DNA of 64,000 bases from Sinomicrobium kalidii. GTDB taxonomy: Bacteria > Bacteroidota > Bacteroidia > Flavobacteriales > Flavobacteriaceae. Made by a program: the position numbers and the translations under genes. Shown here in pieces: positions 54,353 through 62,670 of the stretch. Location of the stretch: contig NZ_CP089211.1 of the NCBI RefSeq assembly GCF_021183825.1, forward strand, positions 4,880,501 to 4,944,500, written 5' to 3'. The notes under the pieces are model-generated. The model was given only the letters and a program-made list of their open reading frames with translations. It made no database searches and had not been told where the DNA came from. Numbering within the stretch: the first letter of the stretch is position 1; each line of letters begins with the position of its first letter.

Positions 54353-55243
54353 ATGCAATCAATTGTCTCAAAAACATTCTTAATCCTCTTAATTTTATTC
54401 AAAATGGAAGCACAAGCGCAAAGTTTCAAAACTATTGAAACAAACAATCTCAAACTTGAAGTTTACAACGCCTCGGAAAACAATTTGGGCATAGCATCGG
54501 TTATCGTCTCCGGTAAAACAGATGCTGTCTTAATCGATGCACAATTTACTTTGGCAGATGCCGAAACAGTAGCGCAACAGATTAAAAAATCAGGGAAAAA
54601 ACTTACGACCATTTTTGTAAGCCATGGCGACCCTGATTTTTATTTCGGATTGGAGGTATTCAAAAAATATTTTCCGGAAGTAACAGTTTATGCCACACCT
54701 GCCACTATCGAGCATATCAAAGCCACTGCACAAAAGAAATTAGACGTGTGGGGCGACCGCCTGGGCAAAGCCATTACCTCTAACGTTGTTTTGCCGCAAG
54801 TGTTGCGAGGCAATAGTATTGCGTTGGAAGGGCAGAAGCTGGAGATTACAGGATTGGAAGAATTTCCTTCAAGAACATTTGTGTGGATTCCTTCTGTCAA
54901 GGCCGTTGTAGGTGGTATCAATGTCTTTGGCAACACTTTCCACTTGTGGATGGCCGATGCGCAAACCGCAGAAGCCCGTAAACAATGGATTTCGGTATTG
55001 GACAAAATAGAAAGTTTGCATCCTGCAATCGTAATTCCCGCACACGCAAAATCAGCATCAGCATTTGATATATCGGCAGTCGAACACACCAAAGAATACA
55101 TTCGGTTTTACGAAGAAGCACTTAAAACAAATAAAACCTCCGAAGCATTGATCAGTACATTAAAAACAAAATACCCTGATCTGACTTTTGAAATTGCCCT
55201 GCAAATAGGTGCAAAAGTAAACACGGGTGAAATGAAATGGTAA
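54353..55243 (+). CDS. Metallo-beta-lactamase-fold protein with altered metal site, exported
   Basis: A 296-residue protein with a signal peptide (KTFLILLILFKMEAQAQ). The fold is recognisable: ASVIVSGKTDAVLIDAQFTL, an active-site loop TIFVSHGDPDFYFGLEVF, AVVGGINVFGNTFHLWMADA and a late IVIPAHAKS. In the canonical HxHxDH motif the residues here are H91-G-D93-P-D95-F96, so two of the metal-binding histidines are replaced. Either the site uses other ligands or activity has changed. It lies downstream of the Crp-like regulator and a perfect palindrome, and overlaps the SnoaL-like gene by 7 bp. Confidence 0.8.
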   Translation: MQSIVSKTFLILLILFKMEAQAQSFKTIETNNLKLEVYNASENNLGIASVIVSGKTDAVLIDAQFTLADAETVAQQIKKSGKKLTTIFVSHGDPDFYFGLEVFKKYFPEVTVYATPATIEHIKATAQKKLDVWGDRLGKAITSNVVLPQVLRGNSIALEGQKLEITGLEEFPSRTFVWIPSVKAVVGGINVFGNTFHLWMADAQTAEARKQWISVLDKIESLHPAIVIPAHAKSASAFDISAVEHTKEYIRFYEEALKTNKTSEALISTLKTKYPDLTFEIALQIGAKVNTGEMKW

Positions 55244-55701
55244 ATTCGATAATAAGTTTTAACTTGACAATGCTTTTGGCGTTGTCAAGTTGTACTTTTA
55301 ATAACACAACAATGACAAATCTCGAAATTGTAAAAAGTACTTACGAGGGGAAAACTTCGGAAGAAAACGGTAGAAACCTTGCCAAATATGTATCCGAAAA
55401 TATCCGTTGGACAGAAGCCAGAGGTTTTCCGTATGGCGGTACTTACACAGGTTTGGAAAGCATCACCAGAAATGTTTTTACCCGGTTGGGAAGCGAATGG
55501 ATAGATTACAAATTTACCCCCGAAGATTATATTGCCGGTGATGATAAAGTGGTTGCTTACGGTACATATACGGGAACTTACAAAAAAACGAACAAACCTT
55601 TTGAAGCCAGGGTAGCCCATCTTTGGAAATTGAAAGATGGAAAAATAATCAGCTTTGAGCAATTTGTGGACAGCAAAATGGTGGACGAAGCGATACGATA
55701 A
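55237..55701 (+). CDS. SnoaL-like (NTF2 fold) lipoprotein
   Basis: A 154-residue protein. ATG 55237 overlaps the previous stop by 7 bp and gives a lipobox-like start (MLLALSSCTFNN, Cys19). ATG 55312 would give a 129-residue cytoplasmic form. The NTF2/SnoaL cone shows TNLEIVKSTYEGKTSEENGR, ENIRWTEARGFPYGGTYTGL, VVAYGTYTGTYKKTNKPFEA and VAHLWKLKDGKIISFEQFVD. These folds bind small hydrophobic molecules or act as isomerases. Translational coupling with the metallo-hydrolase-like gene suggests a shared substrate. Confidence 0.82.
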   Translation: MVNSIISFNLTMLLALSSCTFNNTTMTNLEIVKSTYEGKTSEENGRNLAKYVSENIRWTEARGFPYGGTYTGLESITRNVFTRLGSEWIDYKFTPEDYIAGDDKVVAYGTYTGTYKKTNKPFEARVAHLWKLKDGKIISFEQFVDSKMVDEAIR

Positions 55702-55803
55702 ACACTACACTTATACTGGAGTGTTAGCCGCAAGCTAAAAAATCGAAAATGGATAACAAACTATATCAATTTTATTGAGTTATACGTATAGTTTCCATGT
55801 AGT

Positions 55804-55910
55804 TCTTTGTGCAACGCTGTGCAACCTTTGTGAGTTTCTGTGGTTAGAACAAATGCTGCTGTTGATTAACCACTAAGTACACGAAGTAGGTCACAAAGTA
55901 CACAGAGAAG
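55804..55910. repeat. REP-like imperfect palindrome
   Basis: Left arm CTTTGTG...TTTCTGTGGTTA (55804-55846) pairs imperfectly with right arm TTAACCACTAAGTACAC...CACAAAGTACACAGAGAAG (55866-55910). Elements rich in 'ACACAAAG / CTTTGTGT' around a TAACCAC turn are scattered through many Bacteroidota genomes. The rest of the 335-bp gap 55702-56036 is featureless AT-rich sequence. Confidence 0.65.
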
Positions 55911-56036
55911 GGCTCTTTTTAAAAGATTCATATGTCATATGTTTTTAAGTGGCCAATAATTTCATCGATCTATTTATCAATTGAATAAAAATAGAATTTA
56001 TGTGTATAACTTTACAATTTTATAAACAATAACATT

Positions 56037-56456
56037 ATGAACATGAAAAACGCAATTTTAGCCATTATGATTTTAACCTCAATCATATCTTGTAAAAATA
56101 AAAATGAGACAAAAAATATGAAAACAACTCAGGACGAAAAAAATAGCACTGAAGAAATGGTCACTTTATCCGGAAAAACATTTGAATACAATTATGGTGA
56201 TTATGTTTATGAAGTAAATTTCAAGTCAGGGGATAAACTGCATTGGAAATGTATAAAAGGAGACGATAAAGGAAAAGAAGCTGACGAAACCTATGCCACA
56301 CAGCGACTGAATAACTATACTTTTTTTATTTCGTGGATTGAGAAAGACGGACTGGGTGTCAGCCAGGTTATTAACCTGAATGATCATACTGTAAAAACTT
56401 TTTTGAGAATTGGAAAAGAAATAATACCTCTTACAGGGACAATTCGTGAGTTATAG
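56037..56456 (+). CDS. MoaF-like small lipoprotein
   Basis: A 139-residue lipoprotein (MILTSIISCKN, Cys20). The mature part resembles the calycin-like MoaF family: LSGKTFEYNYGDYVYEVNFK, SGDKLHWKCIKGDDKGKEAD, ETYATQRLNNYTFFISWIEK, GLGVSQVINLNDHTVKTFL. MoaF-like domains bind small aromatic or hydrophobic ligands; despite the name the role in molybdenum-cofactor synthesis is not established for lipoprotein members. It stands alone between a REP-like element and a convergent gene. Confidence 0.65.
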   Translation: MNMKNAILAIMILTSIISCKNKNETKNMKTTQDEKNSTEEMVTLSGKTFEYNYGDYVYEVNFKSGDKLHWKCIKGDDKGKEADETYATQRLNNYTFFISWIEKDGLGVSQVINLNDHTVKTFLRIGKEIIPLTGTIREL

Positions 56457-56509
56457 AAATAACGGAATAAAAGCAAACAGGTAACAAAGTAACCGGCGCA
56501 CGTAAGCTT

Positions 56510-56878
56510 CTATTTGATTTTTATCGTTCCGTTTCTGTATAAGTCTAACGCTTCATTTAGTAGCCGTTTAACGGTGCGAATGGGGATGTCCTTGTTGGGG
56601 TTAATTCTGAAAATCTTCATTCTTGAACGGTTCCCTTCTTCCAGTTCCGGATGGTCGAGATATTTTCCTTCTACCATCAGTATATAGGGTTCGTCCGTTT
56701 TTTTGTCAGTCCACAGATAGCTGAACATCTTTTTTTTATAACAGAAGCAGGGCATTCCCCACTTCCGCGTTTCGGTAATATTTTCGTCCTGTTCAAGGAT
56801 GATATTACGCAGTGCAAGTAAGCAACCTTTATGGGGTTCTTCCTTGCTTAAATAATAGTTGTCAATATCCTGAAGCAT
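56510..56878 (-). CDS. DUF1801-like protein (YdhG family)
   Basis: A 122-residue cytoplasmic protein. I chose ATG 56878 (LQDIDNYYLSKEEPHKGCLL); the frame to 56941 adds 21 residues of little protein character. DUF1801 features: ALRNIILEQDENITETRKWG then MPCFCYKKKMFSYLWTDKK and PYILMVEGKYLDHPELEEG. The family is small, common in Bacteroidota and of unknown function, with a mostly alpha/beta fold. It faces the MoaF-like gene convergently (53 bp between stop codons). Confidence 0.75.
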   Translation of the reverse strand: MLQDIDNYYLSKEEPHKGCLLALRNIILEQDENITETRKWGMPCFCYKKKMFSYLWTDKKTDEPYILMVEGKYLDHPELEEGNRSRMKIFRINPNKDIPIRTVKRLLNEALDLYRNGTIKIK

Positions 56879-57001
56879 AAGTAAATTGTTTATCGTATGA
56901 TTGTGCAGCCTTCGCCAAATACTTTTTTGAGAATACCCCATTTCTTCGATGGAATAGCACTTTAAACATACAAAAAATGATAAACAAAATGATGAATAAT
57001 C

Positions 57002-57127
57002 TATGAAATAATGAATACCTGAACGGGATGTTAAAATGGTGTTTTTGTGTTATTTATATTTTAGTCTTCGTATTAAAAATAAGAGGGATTGTGTATATTT
57101 GGGTATTGGCGGTCATTTAAGGACACA
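57002..57127 (+). repeat. Duplicated leader, copy B (copy A at 53214-53343)
   Basis: Same strand and same order of blocks as copy A, including the TATATTTG promoter box (57094-57101). The -33 region differs (TTCG instead of TTG). It precedes the alpha/beta-hydrolase gene by 23 bp to its ATG. Confidence 0.8.
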
Positions 57128-57150
57128 GCTGTTTGAAAACAATTATAAGA

Positions 57151-57696
57151 ATGAAGAAACAAGTATTATTTATACATGGTGGAGGTGAAGGCGGTTATGA
57201 AGCAGACACTAAATTAGCAGATTCCCTCAGAAAGGAATTGGGAGATGCCTATGAGGTACATAACCCTGAAATCCATTTTAACGACACGCTTCCGGATTTC
57301 GGATGGCTTAAGCAAATCGGGAAAGAGATATCCTTGATTAAGGAAGAAATTATTTTGGCGGGACACTCTTTTGGCGCTTCAATGCTTTTGAAATATCTGT
57401 CGGAAAACCGGATACAGAAAAAAATTGACGGCCTTTTTCTTATCGCTGCACCGTATTGGAGTGGTGACGAAGATTGGAAACAGGGCATTAAGCTGCACAA
57501 GCGTTTTGCAGATAGCATACCAAAGGATATTCCGGTTTTTCTCTACCAATGTAAGGATGACGAAGTAGTACCGTTAGACCATCTCGAATTTTATACACAA
57601 AATCTGCCGCAGGCAACGGTTCGCATAATAACCAGTGGGGGGCATCAACTTAATAATGACCTGTCGCTCACAGCCAAAGATATGAAGTCGTTGTAA
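57151..57696 (+). CDS. Small alpha/beta-hydrolase (RBBP9/YdeN-like)
   Basis: A 181-residue serine hydrolase starting at ATG 57151; the TTG at 57133 would add six residues. Motifs: QVLFIHGGGEGGYEADTK, nucleophile elbow LAGHSFGASML, acid loop FLYQCKDDEVVPLDHLEF and catalytic His in ITSGGHQLNNDL. Length and lack of a cap domain fit the RBBP9/YdeN group, esterases of small substrates. Cytoplasmic. Its leader is a near copy of that of the Crp/Fnr gene, so the two may be co-regulated. Confidence 0.85.
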   Translation: MKKQVLFIHGGGEGGYEADTKLADSLRKELGDAYEVHNPEIHFNDTLPDFGWLKQIGKEISLIKEEIILAGHSFGASMLLKYLSENRIQKKIDGLFLIAAPYWSGDEDWKQGIKLHKRFADSIPKDIPVFLYQCKDDEVVPLDHLEFYTQNLPQATVRIITSGGHQLNNDLSLTAKDMKSL

Positions 57697-57922
57697 AAAT
57701 CAAAGCCTATGGACAGGGAAACTGACTTAATTTCCAACAACTGCATATCCTCACGTATTTTTCCTTCCGGCACCTGCGCATAAATCCGGGGGTAAAACTA
57801 TTTCTGTAAACAAAAGAACCTCTATTAATATTTTTTTAACTTTTCATTAACTTTTTTTCAATGATGTGTTTGGTACACTTAAGTACTTTAGGGGAACTTT
57901 TTTAACCCTAAATCTTAATTCG

Positions 57923-59218
57923 ATGAACACCAAAAAGAAGATCAAAAAAATCACGCTGTTCTTCGCTCTTTGTACATTAATGTACGGATGTAGCGGGGAT
58001 ACCGATTCACTTCAAAGTGAAGTAAACCAAACCGGGCTGGGGGAAGTACAGGAAAACATTGCTCTGAACCCGGAGAAAACCACCATGCTTAAAAGCAATA
58101 ATGACTCGATTGTCAGATATAAGCTGATAGCTTCGGGTAAAAACCGGGAAAACGCCTTGTTTGTAGAGCTCTCTTCAGGCCGGCCCGGAACGCTTACCGA
58201 AGGGACATATGATTTCCATACCGGTAAACCCGAAGGAAACGTTCCCGGCATCATTTACGGGATGGTACTTCCGGACAATGGAAAACCGGCAGGCATCACC
58301 GGCGGAAGTGTCATCCTGAAAGGAGGTAAAGCCGGTAAGTATGAGGCTACGCTCCGTCTGGATACGGAAAATGGGAAAAAACTGGATGAAACATTGTATA
58401 TTGACGGTATTACGGAGGAAAAGAAGCATGGAAGTGCTAAAGTAGAAGCTGCTTCCACGTGTACCGGGTGTACCGATAATTTTCAAACCTGGGTCAGTGA
58501 GGCCGAAGCCCGGAGCTGGGCGGCCCGTTATGCTCCTTATGTAAAATTTGACCAGGCTGCTTCTACTTATCCCGATGATATTGAAGTCATTTGGAATGCC
58601 TCTACGAACCGGGACTGTGGCCAGCAGTTGGTATTGAGTGACCAGAGTATTATCGAGAACCGGAATACCGGTTTTACCACTTATTTTGACGTACAGATCA
58701 GTCCTGACGACAGTAGGAGAGTATTTATCGATTACTGGTGGGCATATGCCCGGCAACCCAATTGCATAGGAGATACGGGCGGACACGATTACGATTGGGA
58801 ACATGTAGTGATCCAGTTCAACCGGAATACCTGGACCCCCTCAACCATTACCTTTTTTCAGCACGGAGGATGGTATACCCAGAACCTCACCACAAACAGG
58901 GATGAAGTGTATGTGGGTAAAGTGGCCCACGGGGCTTATCACGACAGCGGAGGTATCGGAGGCTGCCTTTACTATGCCGATTACCGCAATCCCGGCATTA
59001 CGGTAGATATCGCCAATAACCTTTACCAGTTACGTTGTTCCGATCCTATTCTCAGCGCAGACGTAAACTGGGGAAGGCCTGGCAAAAGTCCGTTATGGAG
59101 AGCAAGAGACTATTGGAACTTTGCCCCCTGTAAAGGAGATAACCCATTAGGCACCCATGGCTGTGCACGGGGCGATTATAAAGATACAGCGTTGGGGGCA
59201 ATAGAACGAAGTTTTTAA
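57923..59218 (+). CDS. Vps62/NPP1-like secreted lipoprotein
   Basis: A 431-residue lipoprotein; ATG 57923 starts a signal with lipobox TLMYGCSGD. An N-terminal ~150-residue beta domain (PGTLTEGTYDFHTGKPEG, GGSVILKGGKAGKYEATLRL) leads to CTGCTDN. The C-terminal ~250 residues carry APYVKFDQAASTYPDDIEVI, FIDYWWAYARQPNC, GGHDYDWEHVVIQFN and FFQHGGWYTQNL, with YHDSGGIGGCLYYADYRNPG. The HDYDWEHV motif is the hallmark shared by Vps62-related and NPP1-like proteins (GH.HDWE), a fold with a metal-binding site. Paired cysteines suggest disulfides. Function unknown; NPP1 relatives attack sphingolipids of eukaryotes, but similarity here is limited. Confidence 0.65.
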   Translation: MNTKKKIKKITLFFALCTLMYGCSGDTDSLQSEVNQTGLGEVQENIALNPEKTTMLKSNNDSIVRYKLIASGKNRENALFVELSSGRPGTLTEGTYDFHTGKPEGNVPGIIYGMVLPDNGKPAGITGGSVILKGGKAGKYEATLRLDTENGKKLDETLYIDGITEEKKHGSAKVEAASTCTGCTDNFQTWVSEAEARSWAARYAPYVKFDQAASTYPDDIEVIWNASTNRDCGQQLVLSDQSIIENRNTGFTTYFDVQISPDDSRRVFIDYWWAYARQPNCIGDTGGHDYDWEHVVIQFNRNTWTPSTITFFQHGGWYTQNLTTNRDEVYVGKVAHGAYHDSGGIGGCLYYADYRNPGITVDIANNLYQLRCSDPILSADVNWGRPGKSPLWRARDYWNFAPCKGDNPLGTHGCARGDYKDTALGAIERSF

Positions 59219-59240
59219 TCAACTTGAAATAAATATCCAG

Positions 59241-59305
59241 GGGTTAAAGAATGGATGTGGTATTCCGGGAACACAAATTCCCGGTGGCCGTCTTTTCTTT
59301 AACCC
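59241..59305 (+). terminator. Long hairpin after the Vps62-like gene
   Basis: GGGTTAAAGAA (59241-59251) pairs with TTCTTTAACCC (59295-59305). Inside, CCGGGAA (59265-59271) pairs with TTCCCGG (59278-59284). A T-rich tract (TTTTCTTATTGTTTAT) follows, 23 bp after the stop codon. Confidence 0.7.
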
Positions 59306-59373
59306 TTTTCTTATTGTTTATACCATTTCTGAAAGCAGCTATAGGAGTAAAACAAAAAATATCTGCCAACGCC

Positions 59374-59482
59374 GTGTAAACATAGTAACGGTTAAATTTC
59401 CTGCCAAAAATTCAACTCTTTTTGCTATTTTGGTTGGCTCAGCGGAAAATACTTGAGTATTTTTCCGTTACTGACTTTACAC
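59374..59482. ncRNA. Nested palindrome with possible three-way-junction fold
   Basis: Outer arms GTGTAAA-cat-AGTAACGG (59374-59391) and CCGTTACT-gac-TTTACAC (59465-59482) are complementary except for a 3-nt internal loop. Between them, CCAAAA/TTTTGG (59404-59409, 59428-59433) and AAAATACT-TG-AGTATTTT (59446-59463) form two further stems. It may be a structured RNA, an attC-like recombination site or another repeat element; the strand cannot be decided. Nothing else is seen in the 59219-59565 gap. Confidence 0.4.
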
Positions 59483-59565
59483 AAACACATTGTGCTCCGC
59501 CAAATGTCAAGGAAAGAAAATTTAAAAGAAGCAAACTATTACTAAAATAACAGTAAATTAAAGAA

Positions 59566-60060
59566 ATGAATCAAGGATATATCAACTATGCCAACTATAA
59601 TATCTGGGCAAATAACAGACTAATAAACAATTTGATAGAACAAGACGACGAACTCTTAAACAAAGAATTTGTTGGAAGTTTTCCGACAATTCGTGCCACG
59701 ATTTTACATATTTGGTTTGCTGAAACAGGTTGGCTTTCCCGTTTGAATGGAAATGGATGGGAAACATCAAGTGTTACAAACTTTACCGGAACCAATAATG
59801 AACTATTTAAGAAATGGCTAATGACTTCTGAGAGATTCAAAAAATTTGTAGAAAAAGCTGATTTAGAAAAAGAAATTCAATTTGAACATAAAGGAGAGAA
59901 TTTTTCAATTCCGGCACGGGAAATAGTTCAAACAGTTTTTAATCATGGAAGTTATCATCGCGGACAGGTAGTAATGATGATGCGACAATTAGGGATCTCA
60001 AAAGTATCACAAACAGATTACATCGAATGGGTTCGAGAAAAGGAAAGAGGTAATATCTAA
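59566..60060 (+). CDS. DinB family putative metalloenzyme
   Basis: A 164-residue four-helix-bundle protein. DinB features: YINYANYNIWANNRLINNL at the N-terminus, ATILHIWFAETGWLSRLNG and VFNHGSYHRGQVVMMMRQLG. The metal-binding triad is complete: His48, His127 and His131. Members relate to bacillithiol/mycothiol-dependent transferases; the exact thiol co-substrate is unknown here. Cytoplasmic. It starts 84 bp after the nested palindrome and is one of several small single-gene units in this area. Confidence 0.85.
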   Translation: MNQGYINYANYNIWANNRLINNLIEQDDELLNKEFVGSFPTIRATILHIWFAETGWLSRLNGNGWETSSVTNFTGTNNELFKKWLMTSERFKKFVEKADLEKEIQFEHKGENFSIPAREIVQTVFNHGSYHRGQVVMMMRQLGISKVSQTDYIEWVREKERGNI

Positions 60061-60110
60061 TATCACAGAAAAGGCGAGAGCATAACAGGGACTATAGTTC
60101 ATTAGCGGCC

Positions 60111-60130
60111 GATTTTCCTCTCGGAAAATC
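60111..60130. repeat. Short hairpin after dinB-like gene
   Basis: GATTTTCC (60111-60118), TCTC loop, GGAAAATC (60123-60130). Its first twelve bases equal the start of the palindrome at 40129. Confidence 0.45.
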
Positions 60131-60187
60131 ACCGGAGGACTTTTCCGCAACGAAACCATAGCCTCCTCCGTGCAAACCGAAAAAATT

Positions 60188-60649
60188 ATGGACAAATACA
60201 GATCAAGACCAATAAAATTTAAAGAAACAATTGAAATAAATGACTGGAGAATCAAAGTATATACCATTACAAAAGGAGAAAATTTCTACCATCCGGAATT
60301 TTACAAATCAGTTAAGGAGAAGCTGCCGGGTTGGTTATCTTTAAAAAATTCTTTTAATAACGACAATAGCAATATCGGTTTCCTGATACTGCATTCGGGA
60401 AATGAAGGTGTTTTTTCCGTAATGAATTGGTGGGTAGGTGAAAATATGTTGAACACACATATCTTTTTCTCTGATTACCGATCAGAAGGTGATTTCAAAC
60501 AGATTTCGGGAGACGGACTTGCTCCTTGTGTTTGGGAACTTGAAGTGATTTATCACGAAAAAAAATCGTGGACAGAAAATGTTCTTAAAAAATTACCTGA
60601 CGCTGATTATGATACATATATTTTAGATACGATAAACACAAATGTATAA
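60188..60649 (+). CDS. Hypothetical protein coupled to a GNAT acetyltransferase
   Basis: A 153-residue protein, family not recognised. ATG 60188 is preferred over the upstream GTG 60170. It has no signal peptide and no membrane segment. Visible parts: WRIKVYTITKGENFYHPEFY, KEKLPGWLSLKNSFNNDNSN, IGFLILHSGNEGVFSVMNWW and ELEVIYHEKKSWTENVLKKL. The Trp-rich beta/alpha character is typical of small cytoplasmic proteins of Bacteroidota found next to acetyltransferases. The stop codon overlaps the GNAT start (TAATG), so the two are co-translated and may act together. Confidence 0.7.
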   Translation: MDKYRSRPIKFKETIEINDWRIKVYTITKGENFYHPEFYKSVKEKLPGWLSLKNSFNNDNSNIGFLILHSGNEGVFSVMNWWVGENMLNTHIFFSDYRSEGDFKQISGDGLAPCVWELEVIYHEKKSWTENVLKKLPDADYDTYILDTINTNV

Positions 60650-61104
60650 TGCATAATAAACCTATAATCAGATTTGCCCGGGAAAGTGATTTACCGGAAC
60701 TGGTACGTCTATGCCAACTACACGCCCAATTCGAAAAGTCGGAATATGAACCTGGGGGTAAAGAAGAATTACTGAATAACCATCTCTTTGGCGAAAGACC
60801 TTCACTGTACTGTCTTGTAGCTGAGCATAATCAAAAATTGATGGGCTACACCAGTTATATGAAACAATTTTCAACCTGGGATGCAAATTGTTATATCTAT
60901 ATGGATTGCCTTTTCCTGACCGAAGAATCAAGAGGTTTTGGAATCGGGGAAAGGCTTATCGATCAAATTAAAGAGGAGGCTAAAAAAATGGACTGTTCTT
61001 TAATTCAATGGCAGACCCCTAAATTTAACAGAAGAGCTATGAAATTTTATGATAGAATTGGAGCTTCCTCTAAAACAAAGGAAAGATATTTTTTAACTTT
61101 ATAA
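60649..61104 (+). CDS. GNAT family N-acetyltransferase
   Basis: A 151-residue acetyltransferase. The GNAT core is clear: RFARESDLPELVRLCQLHAQ (motif C/D), MDCLFLTEESRGFGIGERLI (motif A, acetyl-CoA loop R-G-F-G-I-G) and a final ALLS-like helix NRRAMKFYDRIGASSKTK (motif B). FEKSEY near residue 30 resembles the diamine/spermidine-type acetyltransferase subgroup, but the substrate is not determined. Start overlaps the previous stop by one base. Cytoplasmic. Confidence 0.88.
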   Translation: MHNKPIIRFARESDLPELVRLCQLHAQFEKSEYEPGGKEELLNNHLFGERPSLYCLVAEHNQKLMGYTSYMKQFSTWDANCYIYMDCLFLTEESRGFGIGERLIDQIKEEAKKMDCSLIQWQTPKFNRRAMKFYDRIGASSKTKERYFLTL

Positions 61105-61196
61105 ATTAAGATAACCGGCACAGAACAATTGGTATAGTAAATGGCTTCAACCCGCCAAACCGCAAAGTTTTGGCAGATTTAAAACCGAAATCTAAA

Positions 61197-62456
61197 ATGA
61201 AATTTATTACGAAATTCATCTTATTCCTAACAACAATATTTTTCTTCGACTGTTCGCCTGAAAAAGAACAAGTTTTACAACTTAACGGAAAAACGGTTGG
61301 AACAGATACGAAATCAATTATATTAGTAAAACCAAATCAGGATATGAGATTTGATTCATTAATTGAAATTCCTGTCAAAAACGGAAAATTTCATTTTGAA
61401 TCTAAGCTTAAAAATTCAGAGGCAGTGAATCTTTTTCTTGGAGAAGCCAAAGAAAATGGGGGAGGTCGATATATGCCTTTGTTTCTGGAGAACGAAAACA
61501 TTAATTTAACCATTTATGCAGAAGAAGAATTTGACAAAAACAGTGTTGAAGGAGGAAATTTAAATGCGCAATACAAAAAGTTTAAACAAAATTTTGAGAA
61601 TAAATTTAATGATAGAGTAAAACCACTTCAAGATAAAATTAGCGTACTTTTTAAAAATGACGAATATAATAGTGATAAAGCCAAAGTTCTTTATGCAGAA
61701 TTGCGTGAAGCAAAAAATCAAGATGAAAAAGTCGTTATCTATAAAAAAATAGATGATTTAAGAAAAGCTGATCAACACTTGAGTCCTAAAGCAAAAACTT
61801 TAGAAGATGCATTAAAATCTATTTATGATGAACAAAAAAAGTTTCAACAAGAATACATAGAAAACAATCCTACAATTGTTGCTTACTCTTTCTTATTAAA
61901 TGACTTAATCTTCAATAAGGAAACAATAGCTATTAATTTAGCTAAAAATGCTTTTCAAATACTTTCAAAAGCAAACCCTAATCATCCATACAATGATTTA
62001 GCTTCTAACTTAATAAATGCTATTGAAAACATAAAAGTGGGAAAAAAATATTCTGACTTTTCTGCACCTGATTTGAATGGTAACAAAATAAAGCTATCAG
62101 ATAAAATTAAAGGAAAAGTTGCTTTATTAGATTTATGGGCAACTTGGTGTGGACCTTGTATAGCTAAAAGCAGAACAATGGTGCCCCTTTATAATGAATA
62201 CAAAGATAAAGGGTTTACAATTGTTGGAGTTGCCGGAGAATTTAAGAATACAGACAAATTAGTTAAATTCCTTGAGAAGGAAAAATGGGACTGGTTAAAT
62301 TTGGTAGAGCTCGACAGAGAAAATACTATTTGGCAAAAATATGGCGTTGATGGCGGAGGTGGCGGAATGTTCCTGATAGACAAAAAAGGAATAATTATAG
62401 CAAAAGACCCAACAGCAGAAGAGGTTAGAAAGGAATTAGAATCCCGACTGAATTAA
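61197..62456 (+). CDS. TlpA-like thioredoxin-fold lipoprotein with DUF4369
   Basis: A 419-residue lipoprotein starting at ATG 61197 (the TTG at 61170 lies in the leader); lipobox FFFDCSP. N-terminal DUF4369-like domain (~30-125: LNGKTVGTDTKSIILVK, KNGKFHFES, NINLTIYAEEE), a long charged helical part (~130-270) and a C-terminal TlpA/AhpC-type thioredoxin (~280-419). The redox centre is C318-G-P-C321 in LWATWCGPC. The expected cis-proline before the FLID strand is replaced: the sequence is GGGGGMFLID. That change should affect disulfide exchange. The gene is markedly AT-rich compared with the left part of the window, suggesting separate acquisition. Confidence 0.85.
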   Translation: MKFITKFILFLTTIFFFDCSPEKEQVLQLNGKTVGTDTKSIILVKPNQDMRFDSLIEIPVKNGKFHFESKLKNSEAVNLFLGEAKENGGGRYMPLFLENENINLTIYAEEEFDKNSVEGGNLNAQYKKFKQNFENKFNDRVKPLQDKISVLFKNDEYNSDKAKVLYAELREAKNQDEKVVIYKKIDDLRKADQHLSPKAKTLEDALKSIYDEQKKFQQEYIENNPTIVAYSFLLNDLIFNKETIAINLAKNAFQILSKANPNHPYNDLASNLINAIENIKVGKKYSDFSAPDLNGNKIKLSDKIKGKVALLDLWATWCGPCIAKSRTMVPLYNEYKDKGFTIVGVAGEFKNTDKLVKFLEKEKWDWLNLVELDRENTIWQKYGVDGGGGGMFLIDKKGIIIAKDPTAEEVRKELESRLN

Positions 62457-62670
62457 AAAGACTTTGCAGAACGATAGCCTTCCCTAAAAACAGTTTCCAG
62501 GGCGAAGGGATTGAATCAATCTCCAACCCCTCAAATTTTAATGCGTTGACTTTTTCTCTTTTTATTGATTTTACAGACTTAATTTGAGGTTCGTACTCTT
62601 GTGTCTCACCTCTTGGTTTGAATTATGACAAGTGTTTAGAAGCAATGCTATTAATGTTATTTGAAATATT

